Assembly: GCA_034008185.1 (NCBI GenBank)
Contig: CM067086.1
Coordinates: 40,628,507-40,692,506 of the forward strand
DNA length: 64,000 bases
DNA from: Gorsachius magnificus
Lineage: Eukaryota > Chordata > Aves > Pelecaniformes > Ardeidae
Reading direction: 5' to 3'
In this document: in pieces, positions 12,570 through 24,319 of the stretch
Numbering within the stretch: position 1 is the first letter of the stretch
Layout: each line of letters begins with the position of its first letter
The notes under the pieces: generated by a model
What the model saw: only the letters and a program-made list of their open reading frames with translations
Databases searched by the model: none
What the model was told of the DNA's origin: nothing
Position numbers and translations under genes: made by a program

Positions 12570-15500
12570 AAAGTTTCAAATAGCAGTGGAGGCCTTGTGG
12601 TAGCTATTTTAAATAAAAAGTAGATCTTCACCTTGTGCAAAAGGTAAGACAAGGTATAGAGTAAAGAAATAATTATGTTTGCGGCATCATGGAAAGGTTT
12701 AACTAATCTACAGAGATACATTTAGGAGTGATCCTTAATATTCAGATTAGCGTAGCCTGCTCTTTGTCTAGAAGCAGAAATAAAGTCAGTAGTCCCATGG
12801 GGGCAGCAAACTTTTAATTGCAAAATCAGGTTCACTGACTTCAAATATAGTTATTTTTAATGGATTGAAAAAACGCTTTGCATGTTTCTCTGTATCATGC
12901 TTTTTAAGCCTGTCCTACCTTTATGGTTCTGGGTCTTTTACCTAGAAGGCTTTAGGCAACTGAGAACTTGTTAAAAATCTTGTCTGCCGTTCCTGCTCTA
13001 GTCACAATACAGTATGGAAAAATAGCTTGGAAATGTTAGCAAAATCCATTGATTTAGTAGTGGACCAAAAGGACCGCAAAAATAAAGAGTATCCTGTCAT
13101 CAACTTGTAGGGACAAAGCTAGAACTGAGTTAATTTGTAGTGTTTTCCTAGGCTTGTAAGAATTGTGCTTTGTTGTCCTCACTGTTTCAAGACTAGAAGT
13201 ACTCTCAGCTCTCCAGTGAAATCTCCCTGGAAAGTTGAGATATGTCTGACTGGCTCTGCTTGATATAACTATATTTTTAAATATGAATCCTTCTTGTTTT
13301 CCAGCTTCAGAATGCATCCTGTGGACTCTAAAACCAGGAAAAGTCATGATCTAGTGAACATCCTGTGCTACCACTTTCTGTTCCGTAACCATATAAATCA
13401 GGACAGATTAGATAGATGTCCATTAGGGAAAATACGTTCAACAGTCATTTCTAATTCTGTGTCATAGTTGGGCACAAAGCCTAAAGGTGGCACTCGTGCA
13501 AGATCTGTGTAATTTAACAGTTGGTCTTAAAAATGCTTAACTGGACAGTATATAGTAGGAGATGAAGATGTGCCTTTACATGCATGTCCACTAAGAAAAG
13601 TATTTGATCTTTGTCTTTTCCCTGTTTGGAGGGAAAAATGTAAGTTGCACATTCTCATAGGCTGGGTTTATTGAGTAAATGTGGCACTTCTTTAGCAGAA
13701 AGCTGCCAAGGTCTATTTCTGAAATGTTTGTGAATGGATGAATCCTGAACTGCATGATAAGTATTGCCATCCTCCCAATGTGGTTGGTCAGTCACATGTT
13801 TCCGTGAGGTCATTGTCTGCCACAGAATCTTGACAATATCACACAAAGAATATTTTTCCATTGTGGCATCTTGGTTCCTCGGGGATCCCTAACATCTGTA
13901 CTGCTAATGGTTTTATTGTTGCCTCTGGGTCTAACTCCAATTAAATTGACCGTGGCAGTTTGCTGCTGCCTCATCCTCTTGAGTACCTGGATTTCTTTGA
14001 CTTACCTTTGCCTATGAAGAAAGTGCACTTTTATCCTTTTGAAAATAAAGTCCATGGGCAGGAATGTGTTCCTCCTGAGACTAATATGCAAGTCCTTTTG
14101 TGGTTAGACAAAGAGTTTTCTTAATGCATTCTGTGATAGAAGTGCCCTTAGAGCCAGCACATCCTTGTATACAGACCCCTCTGTGAGCTCAGGCTTTTTG
14201 TAAATTGAGAACAAACTTTACAACACTGTCTGCTTGCAACAAAATTGGACATTCATTTTTAAGCACCCAGCCTCATAACCAATTCTTTTAAGAAGAGAAC
14301 TCCCTTTGTGTAATAAAAGGGAAGGTGGAGGAAAAAAAGGTCTGGGGTAGTGATTTAACAAGCACTGCTGTCTGGTGCTTCCACACTGAGGTTTGCGGAC
14401 TACAGCAGACTTTCCACTGCTACTCTTGGCTACCATGGCAGATGATTTTAGTATGTTTGCATATAATAGTTTAGCACATCTCTTTTATTCTGACTGTAAT
14501 CTTAGTTCAAGTCATTAGAAGGGCTTTGTACTTTTACAAATTCAATGACCAGAAGTGCCTTAAGTGTAGGCCAGCATGCATGTTAAATGAAAATGTTAGA
14601 CTAATAAACTCAGTGGTGTTAACACTGCACAGCTTAAAATTACAAGCCAAAAGGTATTGAAACAATTTGGCTACCTGTGTCATGTAGGCACAGTAAACCT
14701 GGGATTTTTTTTTTCCATAAAAAGCAAAACCAAAATTTGACCTAGGATGAGGGCCGTAAAACTTTTCATAATGGTGTTAACTGGATGTAGTTTCATCCTC
14801 TGTGTTTTATGGCATAATTTTGGCAATGTTAATGCTAGCTTCCTTAAATGCACATATCCAGATTCCCCACCTAACAGAATCTCACATCAAAAATATCAAA
14901 AAAATGTTGCATTTTTTAATATAGTAAAAATTCCATGTTTCCACATCCTTTTTTGGTAACCATAAATGTGCTATCTCTTAGACTAAAGCCCAAAATTACA
15001 GAACTGGGCTTTAGTGTGTTTCCATTCTAAATGTGGTTTAATAAAAGCTGGATTTGTAAAGTGATAGCTGCAGCTGAGATGGAAACTTCCTCCTTTCCCA
15101 TTCCATTCAATTAATGAAAGCTGAACTTCAAAGTCTAAATGAGATCATTTGAAGTGCTAAAATTATTGAACACCAGAACTGTTTACTTTCTTATCTGACC
15201 AAAAAAAGAGAGCGCTTGTAATGTAAAAGTAAAATTAAACCACTGAAATGAAGTTAGGAAACTTTAAAAATTCTAGTGCAAGAAGTGGTTTTAGCTTAGT
15301 TGAGAAGCAGTTGTGCATAATTTTAAGAGACTCACTTGATAGTCACACATTTTTTTCATGACTGTGACAGTAAAAGCTTTTCTGGGAGGTCTTAGTTATG
15401 TGCTGCTCAGAAAATTGCAATCCAATGAGAATATGTCTGAGCAACACCCCTGACAAGCTAAGGGAATATGCCGGAATATCATCAGGGACTGGGAGCCTTT

Positions 15501-15995
15501 CTGCAGTGCCGTAAGCACTTATGTTGTCATCACTAGTTTTATAGTTGTTATTAGAAGTTTTTAAGTTGGTCAGCTGCTCATTATTTCGCTGATAGCCCAT
15601 AACATTTCTCCTGGGCTCTATTTTGTCCTTTTTCGACCATGAGCCACCAACTCTGGGGGGACATGTAGCTAGGGTCACTGGGTATGAAAACTCCTTTGAT
15701 TGACACATTTGATGGTGGTAAGCATCAGCTTTGGGTTTGCTGGAAGTGGGAAGTTAATGGTTATCTATTTCTAAAGGAGGTCGGTCTTTGGCCAGAGATG
15801 GGGTGAGCTTCTGAAGCTCAACGGGAAAGCGCAGGAGGGGTCTGTGGAAGCTGGAGAGACGCGGGGAGCAAGGAACTCCTGGGCCATGCCAAGAGGCAGT
15901 AAGCAGTGTGCAGGTAGTGAGCACTGAGGTGTGCTGAACAGTCGTTGTGAGTAGGGAGGAATATGCAAACAGGATCCAGCCAAACAGGAAAAAGG

Positions 15996-16070
15996 AATGG
16001 AGTCAGGCACAAACTGCTTGGGATGCCAAAAGAAATGGAGTCAGGCACGAACTGCTTGGGATGCCAAAGA
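15996..16070. repeat. 38-bp tandem duplication
   Basis: Two copies of a 38-bp unit beginning AATGGAGTCAGGCAC and ending GGATGCCAAA, at 15996-16033 and 16034-16070. They differ by about one substitution and a small change at the junction, so the duplication is recent. Confidence 0.9.
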
Positions 16071-18524
16071 CTGCTTATTTCTGTGTTCATTTTAAGTATT
16101 TAATTTTTCTGACACAGATTTGGAATAGACAGAACACACACAGTCCTATTAAATGTAATGAATTGCATGTGAGACTTGTTCATCTGACCACCTCCGTAGG
16201 CCTTGCCGTCATGCTCCAGGGTTTCTTGTACTGGCAGCGCACCACCACAGCTGCTCTCCCACTCTGTTATCCCACATGCCAGACACAACCAGGCTGCCTA
16301 GCCTAAGATCCTTTGACCAGGCGTTCTGGGTGCATGGAGCCCTGCAGCCCTGTGCAGCAGCTGGGGGATCTGTATCTTTTGTATGCTCTCATATTGAACA
16401 GAACGAGGGTGGGAGGTGCACCCTTCCTCAACCCAATGTCCCCGTATGCCTTTGGCCTCTGAACTGATCCATCCCTGTCCTTTTTGGGTGACTCAGCAAG
16501 TGAATTCTCATGTCTTATGATTCAAACAGTTGGTGTGCTCTGGTCATTAATAAGGAAGTTTCAGGGTATTAAGTTAAAACCCATCCAATTTATTTTTAAT
16601 TCTTCAGTTAATTAATGAATTCCTTAATTCTATAGAACAATTGAATTAAGTATATTTTCCTTCTATAAGGCACTAAAGCAGGCACGCTGAGTTATGGCTT
16701 TTTTCCCCCACCAGTACTTAAAATTGTCTGTATTTCTCATTCTTATCCATCCAGCACAAGTAGAATTAGACCACAAAAAATAACTTTATGTGCCAAATTT
16801 CAGAAGAAGCCATTTTTGCTCTAGCTTTGTTCAGGGATGCGTGATTAGAACTTTCTTCCTCTCCTTAACAAAATTTGTAAAATTATCATAAAACAAAACA
16901 GAAAGCTGAAAATTTTAAAGGTGAATGTTTAAAAATTTTCTGCATGGGGTGTGGGAAGAGCTTTATCATAATTTGATTATTTGCAAACTTTTCTATAGAA
17001 ACATTTGTTTCTATACTAAGCAGCATAGAATAAGAATAGCTTTATGCTGTGTCATGTAGGGGCTTGAGTTTTTGTAGTAATATCTAGCTTGCTAGCACAG
17101 TACAAAACTATTACATTTGCAAAACTGAACCAGCTGGTCAGAAAGCAGAGACTGGATTATACTGGTGCTCCTTTTTTTCTGTTCTGTCCCCCTCTTTTCT
17201 CCCTGAGGAATTCTTGTACAGTAATTTTTAGCTTCAGTGTGGCTGACTATGGGTTTTCAATTTCCAAGAACTTTTGATGGAAAAGACAATAGTTTAATTT
17301 CCCATTACCAAAGCTTGAGTTGGGTAGATTTTACAGTATTTTCATTACAAGTGCAATACTGTCTAGATCAGACCCTTCAGTCAGGGTTGCATATTAAGCC
17401 TCATCCTTTGTTTTGATATAATTTATGTTGTAATCTGTTTCTTTTTCAAAGCATAGTTTCATGCTCTGACAGTCTCACAATAGATTTTCTTTATTGTAAG
17501 ACAATGTTTTTTCCCTATTATTTTTTAGAACTTATTTTGTCAAAAGCTTTTATTTAAAGCATATATTCTGGGAAATATCCTAACTGATGAGAAAAGCAGC
17601 TATTGTAATGCCATTTGTGTCCCTGAGTAGATGTACAACATTAATTGCACTCTGTTCCAACTAACTAGGCCATCTTGATTATGCAGAAGCGACTCACTGT
17701 TGGTCGGTCTGTGGAGGGGGAGCAGCCCTTCAGTTGGGGATAAGTTATGTTTTGGACTTCCCCTCTGTTATGAGACTTGAGGAGATTGAGGACCTGGATA
17801 TATATTTGTGACAGGGCTACATGGACCATTGACACTGCAGATGCTCTTGCTCCAAGTACGAGCATCTCCTGCCTTGGGCTGCCTGGGCCAGCAGGGTCAG
17901 CAGGGCAGAGCTGTTTGTACCAGACCTGGGCTACAGCTGATGGGGAGAACTGGCCTGGACCCGAGAGACTGTTGGTAACTACGCCTTGACAAAAAGTTGA
18001 AGGCGAGAAGGGAAAGTTTAGCATCAAAAGCGAACTGTAGTCTCGCCCGTCACTCCAGAGCCGCTGCAGTTGGTTATACTCGCGTGGGTTTCAATTTCCA
18101 GCCCAGAGCTGCCTCCCAGGCAGGGATGCGTCAGGAGCTGGTGGCTGGGTGATAAAGGTGGCTCCTTCCTTGCTGACTGGCATCAGGCTATTAAAATAGA
18201 TAGGATGGAACCATTGGCACTACTATGGGAAAAAAAAAAAAGTGTGGGGGGAGGGCATTGTTTTGATCACAAAGTTGTTACAAATGGAGCGGGAACTGCG
18301 TTGTTACAATTTAATCCCACGTACAGTTGGAGAGAGAAATAGTTTTCTGGTTCGCGCGCCTTCCAAGTACGCCGCCCCTGTACTTGCGCCGCCATGCCCG
18401 CGGTCCAAGGGGTGCTCCGCTTCCCCTGTTCCCTGCGGGGCGGCAGCACCCCCGCCCGACCCCCGCTCCGCACCCCGCGGGCAGCGGCGGGCGCCGGCGG
18501 AGCCGGGCGCGGGGCGGCGCAGCG

Positions 18525-18539
18525 CCGGCAGGTGGCGCT
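18525..18539 (+). promoter_or_regulatory. CTCF-like binding motif
   Basis: CCGGCAGGTGGCGCT agrees with the vertebrate CTCF core CCASYAGRKGGCRSY at 14 of 15 positions; the third base is G instead of A. It lies inside the CpG island and reads on the + strand. The protein and its motif are highly conserved across vertebrates, so binding is plausible, but occupancy cannot be read from sequence. Confidence 0.6.
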
Positions 18540-18553
18540 GTGGGCCCAGGCAC

Positions 18554-18571
18554 GGGGCGCGGGCGGGCGGG
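18554..18571 (+). other. G-quadruplex motif in CpG island
   Basis: Four G tracts of at least three (GGGG CGC GGG C GGG C GGG) with one- to three-base loops meet the usual G-quadruplex pattern. It lies 15 bases after the CTCF-like motif. Confidence 0.6.
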
Positions 18572-18676
18572 CGGCGCTCCCTCCGCCGGCGGCCCCGGCC
18601 TGCCCGGCCCTGCCCTTCCATCTACCCGCCCCTCCGCTGTCCTCCGTTTCTACAGATGTGCTCTCCCGAATGGTTT

Positions 18677-18692
18677 CAATAAAACTTTATTG
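18677..18692. terminator. Palindromic bidirectional poly(A) signal
   Basis: CAATAAA-AC-TTTATTG is a perfect inverted repeat that places AATAAA on both strands about 50 bases past the CpG island core. On the + strand, TTGTCGTCATTTG follows but no clear GU-rich element is evident. Function as a polyadenylation signal is inferred only. Confidence 0.3.
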
Positions 18693-20591
18693 TCGTCATT
18701 TGAAAAATAGCGGGGTTATTGTCATCTGTGTTGCCTGGCAGAAGAAAACCCGGCGGGGCTGGCTGCGGCCGGAGCGCCCCCCTGCCGCGGGGCTCCCCTC
18801 AGGCACCACGGCCCCATCCTGCCATGCCAGGTGGCACGGGTGCTTGCAGCCTTACCTCTTTCTTCGCGCATAACTGGGCCCGTCGTGGTTCTGCAGGAGG
18901 CTGTACCTATGTTTGGTTTTTTTTTCCAGGCCCCCAAACCAGCTCCTAGGAGTTCCCTGTGCCCCAGTGGGGCCTGCTCAGGCCCGCAGCCCACCGCGTC
19001 TGGGCGGCGAGGGGATACGCACCAGGCTCATGGAGCCTGCGCCTTGGGAGTTTCTAAGCGCCAGCGTGAAGTAGCAGGCATTAAAACACGGGCACATTTT
19101 GTGAGGGAGCAGAAGTAACTGGGTTGCTAGTAGGTGCTTTTTATACTGGTGCGAGTGTGCAATGTTTCTGAGCACGCTTTTGAAGGCATACAGGCATTCA
19201 GTACCGCAGGCAGATGTTATACGTGTCTGTCTCCATAAAATACATGACGCGTATACAAGAGAGAGCCTTTCTTCATTTTTTTTGTGCTTACCATATCACC
19301 TTGTCTCTCAAGGACAGCACATCGCTAAAATGCAGGCAGAGATTTATTGGAGGGACTAGAAGGACTTTACTCCTCCTGCTCCTCTCCCCATCAGCTCACA
19401 TCTCCCACTCCTCTGCCAGTCTGGCATCTCTTATGCTCCGCTGCGAGCTGGAAGAAAGCAAGCAATGGAGCCAGGGGAGCATCTTGCGCCCCCTCTGTCC
19501 CATGGCTTGATGTGGGGAACACAGCCCTTGTGGCACGGCCTGCTGTGGGAGAGAGGAGACGCAGCTACCTTCATTGCTTGCCCCAGAGTGGAGGCACGTC
19601 ACCTCAGTCACCATATCCACGGGGTTGTTTTTCCTGTCTTCCTTCTCCCTTTCTGAAATGTCCTGATAAATAGCCTACAGCGAAACCCACAGAATAACAA
19701 TTTTCTTCCTTATAATGCTTTGAGATACAGTGGATTCCATGGATAGAGTTAGAAATAGCCTCCTCCTCATCCTGAGGACTTGCAGGGACTTACATAAAAA
19801 ATAATAATAATTAAAGCAAAGTCTTCTGAGTGCCTCAGTGAGTGCTGTCATGCCTGCAGTATGCACGGGAGCGTCCTGCCAGAGGCTAGCTTCGGTTCAG
19901 AAGCGCTGCCACTTGAGCTGGAAGCCAGGAGTTGATTATTGGACCCTGCTTCTTGGCACAGCGTTGGTCAGGATGATTCTGCTACCATGAATTTTGAAGG
20001 AAGTGTGGCTCTTCTTGGTCTGGGTTAGTACCATTGTGCTTCTTTGTGTAATGCAGCTGTGCACCAACTGCTCAAACTCCTGGTTTTGTCTCGTTTAGAA
20101 TTCCAGTTTTGTGTGCCGCTTTGGAAAAGGGTGTTTGGGCTCCTGAGTCACTCAGGAATCTTTAAAAGTTTTATGCTTAGCTTGCTTTTAGCTATCTGAA
20201 TGGACTAATAATTACCAGAAATCATTCCATAAATAAAGTGGTGAGAGCGAGAAACTGAGTGTGTATACTGAGTTGTTATCCAACTGGAAATTAAAATTCT
20301 CACCATGCTGTGAAATTCATAGTTAATAACTGATAATATAACCAGTATTAGACCTAACTTAATCTAGTCTTACGGTGCTTGTAATAGATGGACATTCCTC
20401 TTCAGAGTTAATTTTCAGGGTGCTTATAAACATCACGGTCAGTTTATTCCATTTACTTTCTTGCTTTGTGGTGGTTAAGACTTCGGCAAAATTATCTGTA
20501 CTCAGTATGTGCCTATAGTATCATCCAATCATGTAAATTCAGGGGCACTATTTTTAATCAGACAATATAATTGGTACTAATCTTGAAATAA

Positions 20592-20638
20592 ATGGTGCTC
20601 GTGAGAAGCGGGAGCTCCTGTCTTCTCAGGAGCACCAT
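20592..20638. repeat. Long imperfect inverted repeat (hairpin)
   Basis: Arms of 17 bases (20592-20608 and 20622-20638) pair with a single mismatch around a 13-base loop. The loop contains the self-complementary GGAGCTCC. An alternative, mutually exclusive stem can form between GCTCCTG in the loop and CAGGAGC in the right arm. It lies about 580 bp upstream of exon A. Confidence 0.75.
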
Positions 20639-21220
20639 CTGTGTGGCTTATATGCAATCAGCAATATTTATATTAAACTCTATATATTCTGCCTCACCTA
20701 CGTTTGATTTCTTCTCTCTGAGTCTCATCCTACGAACCAGAACAGGAATCACAAGACCCAAGTACTGACAAATAGTTTCTTCCCTCCGTCTACTGATGTA
20801 TACCTTGTTAATGCAGCTTTGTTCAGCACTTTTTTCAACCAACAGTGCTCATGCCACCCCCAGTCTGCCCAGTACAAGGTCTTCAGCTCAGGTTTTATTG
20901 TAAACAATATGCAGCTTTTTATATATCCCCCTCATATCTTCTAAAACTTTGCTTTTTTCTCCATTTCATCTCAGTCGTATGGATCTTATGTTGTCCTGTC
21001 CCAAAATATCACTTTATATTATCCCCAGAGACACCGTTCTGCTCCTGATTTACTAGAAGGCCTCTTGCTAATTGATTTTTTCTCTGCGTGCTTGTAAAAG
21101 GTACAATTTTACTGTACAGTACTCTCCTGGCTTAAAAAAAAATTGAGTATACATTTTTCAGATTGCCATTTTACTAACAAATATGCTTTTCTTGTTCTTT
21201 CTTTTTTCTTATCTGGTAAG

Positions 21221-21343
21221 GGGTTTGTAAGCAAGCTGGATGAATTCATTCACTGGTTAAATGAAGCCATGGAAACAACAGAGAATTGGACTCCTCCTAA
21301 AGCAGAGACAGACAGCCTTAAACTGTACCTGGAGACACACTTG
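21221..21343 (+). CDS. AKAP6: AKAP6 (mAKAP) coding exon A, start of spectrin-like repeat region
   Basis: This exon encodes 41 residues beginning GFVSKLDEF and ending LYLETHL. It includes the stretch NEAMETTENWTPPKAE, which I recognise as AKAP6. AKAP6 is a scaffold that binds PKA, phosphodiesterase, phosphatases and ryanodine receptor signalling partners. Its spectrin-like repeats target it to the nuclear envelope through nesprin-1 alpha. The acceptor is a T-rich tract ending TGGTAAG before 21221, and the donor is TTG|GTAGGA at 21344. The exon is 123 nt, phase 0 at both ends, and reads directly into AGT TTT AAG of the next exon. The donor is weaker than consensus at positions +4 to +6. An in-frame ATG at 21269 sits in a strong Kozak context (GCCATGG). 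The gene identity is from memory of the vertebrate protein; the splice sites and frame are read directly. Confidence 0.93.
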
Positions 21344-22127
21344 GTAGGACAAGATTATACTATGATTACTATCAGTAATTGAAGTGTTCTGCTGTGCTTT
21401 TTATTTGATTATTATTTTTTAATTACTAGTGTGCATCTATATTTTAATGTAAGATTTGCAGCATTGCAGTTTATTTTAATGAAAATACCAATAAATTATT
21501 TTCTGTATTTGAAATATGTACTGATAGCTTTTTACAAATTAAATTAAAAGCCAGAATCACATTGCAATTCAGAAATTATCTCCAGAACTGAAAGAAAGTG
21601 GCAATAGCAAAAGGAGGAAGGATAACGTTTTTTCTCCTGATCATTTTAGGATTTTTACTATGCTGTAACATTAACAAAACTCTTATTAGTAAGGAACTCT
21701 TATTCTCTCTCCCACAGTTTTAACATAGTACAGAATCATTTAAATAAAATATTTGAAATAATTATTTAAATAATTTTACTTGATGTGCATTTCTGTTGTG
21801 TAATTAATACAACTGTCACTAACCTTGTTCTTGCGCAAAAAACTAAAGCATTGGGTGGAAGTAGAAAATACTTGGATGAATAATCCTCCGAATATATTAC
21901 AGGCTAGAATTATAAATTGAGAATTATTTGATCAACCTCATGAGACTTTCACTGAATTCTTCCAAGAGCCATTTCTGGTTATGAGGAGGTGAAACAAAGA
22001 CCTGAATTAAACCAGGTATTAAGTTCTCAAAAGCGAAATTTTACGCTGTAGGTAGAGAATAGAGATCAGTGTATGCTGTTCAATGGGTAGGTATCTTAAT
22101 AGGTAAACTACTCTATCTGGTAACAAG

Positions 22128-22145
22128 GAAAAAAAAAAAAAAAAA
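22128..22145. repeat. A homopolymer run
   Basis: About 17 consecutive A after CAAGG. Confidence 0.85.
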
Positions 22146-24319
22146 GAATGGAAAATTAAGCTAAGAAATTCCCTCTCCCTCTGCCTAAATCGTAGGTTCT
22201 TGCCAGTATGAATTGGAAGAAAACCCAGGGAGAGCACTACTCTGAGCCAATAGACACCCCGGCTAGATAAACCAGTGCATTAGGTGAACCCACATCAGAG
22301 CATCAACCCCCAAAGCTCAGTCTCATTTCCAGTCTCTGATTATCTGATGGTGAAAAATTGACAGTCCTGGGAAGTCACGTGATACTTTACAGGAAAGAAT
22401 GTCATCCTAATCCCTACCATAATACTGGAGTGAGCATTATTAAATTAATTAGTATACACTAACCACATATACAATTAGAACTGAACTGAAAACGGTCGTC
22501 ATCATTTCAGCTATACAGAAAACTCTTTTGTGTCTTTTGTTCTTAAACATTTCTGTTGTTGTACCACCTACAGGCAGCCACTAGATTAAGCGCCCATTGT
22601 GGTGGTCTATCAAATGCAGTATGGAGCCACTGCATTTTTGCCTTGCATTGCAGATTCTGGATTTTGTGGTCTAGTTTGGATTTTTGCCTTGTACTGTACA
22701 CACTCACTCCCATGATTCCCATTATGTTTACAGGTGCTCTGGAGACAGAGCGCATCGTGAGATCAGACTCCAGAAAAGGCATTGGTCGCTTCAATTTGTT
22801 TTCCTCTTACTCTGCAACATGAAACTTTTGGAGAGATGAGTTTTTATGAGTAGAATTGCAATTTTTCACTCTTGACTGAATAAAAATAAACATATTCCAG
22901 CAACAGGGCAATCACCAGGCTGAGTCTCTGTCACAGAGTTTCTTTTTCCCCTTCTTCCATGGGAAGGAGCAGAGTAGACCTTTTGCAGGCAAATGACTTC
23001 CAGCTTTGCCTTGTGGTTCTGTGAGAGGTGAGGTCAAACATCTATCAGACTGGATTGTGGAGTACTAGCTCAGAGGCAACTCCTTCATTGCTAGAGGTAG
23101 TCAGAATAAATGAGTATATGGGCTCCTGTACAACTTCACTTTTCTCTGTAAGAACTTCAGCGCCCCGCTGTACTCTATATCTGCGTATCTTTGGGGTAAG
23201 AAAATCTTTGTATGTTTCAGGAAGCCTAAATTATGAAACAAGGTGGGGTTTTTCCTTTACTTCTGTGAAGATGTAAAATGTCTTAAGTTCAGTTTCAATT
23301 TGGTATTATAATAATTTTTATGGCATATATAGCTAGTGAAAAAATCATTGCACAACCTGAAAAAAGTAACTGTGGCTTTTTTTTTTCTTTCAGAAAACAT
23401 GCTATTGTATTCGTTTCTATGCAGCAGAATTGAACTATTAAAATACAGAGCATTTTTATAGTAGGGAAGATAGTTATTTGTATTAATTAGATTGTCAGCT
23501 TTTCAGTGGCATTCATCTGTTAGAAATCCTAATCTGTGTTTAAACAGAAGTATATGAACTTCAATTCACATTAAGCTCAATGTTAAAATTTCCCTTGGTT
23601 GAGCACTGTAAGACAATGGTGATAAAGGTCTTTGTGAGGGTACTTATACTGCTCATTTTCTTCTTTTGACAGTCAGACTGTCAGACTCACCTAAGATTTT
23701 TTGAAGTAAAGGGGGCTTAGTACATTGTAAGTTTAGGTTCCACGCTTATGGATTCATATTACAGGCACTGGTAGCAAACTAACTTGGAAAATAAAGAACA
23801 CATGTTGGTTCTTTTCTGTACATTGCATCTGCACTAGCAAACCTCATAACTGTGATTCCTTAATGGTACAGATATTCTGGTTGTAGGAGGAGTGAAAACT
23901 CAGTGTAGATTAGTATTTTTATTTTTATTAGTAGAGACAAGGCCTTAGCCTTTGGCACAAATTATCAATTTCACCACCTGTGATATTGTTTTCTTGGAAA
24001 TATGTTTGTTGCAATAACAAAATTAGTGCCATAAAGAGAGAATATTTTGCATTCATGAATTAAATCTCTGCTGTCAAAATCTAAGAAAATATGGGAGCAG
24101 GAAAACAGAAGAATGTACTTGTTTTCTTTCTCATTATGGGCTGGGAAAATTCTTGCAGAGGAGACAAGGACAAGGTTATGAACATCCTCCAAATTTTTCA
24201 GTATGTAAGATTCTTGACTGTCATTTTAGGGTCCCAATGTAAATTGTTGATAAAGGACTGAATTTTAAAGTCTCTCCTCACTCAGCCTTGCTTTTCTATC
24301 TCTTTGACATTTTGAGAAA

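Larger units (their letters stand above)
18350..18630. promoter_or_regulatory. Intronic CpG island core, possible internal promoter
   Basis: A sharp GC- and CpG-rich block stands in otherwise AT-rich intron, with weaker CpG-rich patches at about 18749-18800 and 18985-19015. It has two perfect GC boxes (GGGGCGG at 18437-18443 and 18511-18517), a run of GGGC units at 18561-18574, and a CTCF-like site. CpG islands in vertebrates usually mark promoters or other unmethylated regulatory DNA. This one lies 2.6 kb upstream of exon A. No TATA box was identified. That it is a promoter is inference; that it is a CpG island is seen directly. Confidence 0.7.
1..21220 (+). other. AKAP6: AKAP6 intron (3' part), upstream of exon A
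   Basis: This is the intron before exon A; its 5' end lies outside the window. No conserved coding exon was recognised here. The large N-terminal AKAP6 exon should show as a very long open frame, and none is present. Most of the stretch is AT-rich sequence with only short chance open frames. Exceptions are a 48-nt pyrimidine tract (453-500), a polypurine tract (5987-6015), a small hairpin (7886-7904), a GC-richer patch (9900-10045), short tandem repeats (12538-12569 and 15996-16070) and the CpG island near 18.35-18.63 kb. A long hairpin lies at 20592-20638. No CR1 copy was recognised in this 21 kb. Confidence 0.8.

Noticed and set aside
15343..15708. 121-codon minus-strand open frame
   Set aside because: No recognisable domain or family and no splice or promoter context; consistent with chance in an intron.
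17777..17989. Collagen-like GLPGPAGSAG peptide in an open frame
   Set aside because: Only one short Gly-X-Y stretch, with no repeat continuing on either side and no exon boundaries in collagen phase; coincidence in GC-richer DNA.
18394..18873. 159-codon open frame starting at a GCCGCCATG within the CpG island
   Set aside because: High GC alone removes stop codons, and several overlapping frames on both strands are equally open. Composition is low-complexity Ala/Pro/Gly/Arg. The only clear donor-like site (CAG|GTGGCG at 18531) leaves the wrong phase for AKAP6 exon A.
23341..23470. Strong acceptor-like tract (T/C run then CAG at 23391-23393)
   Set aside because: The following sequence has stops soon in the phase-0 frame and no convincing donor; treated as a decoy acceptor.
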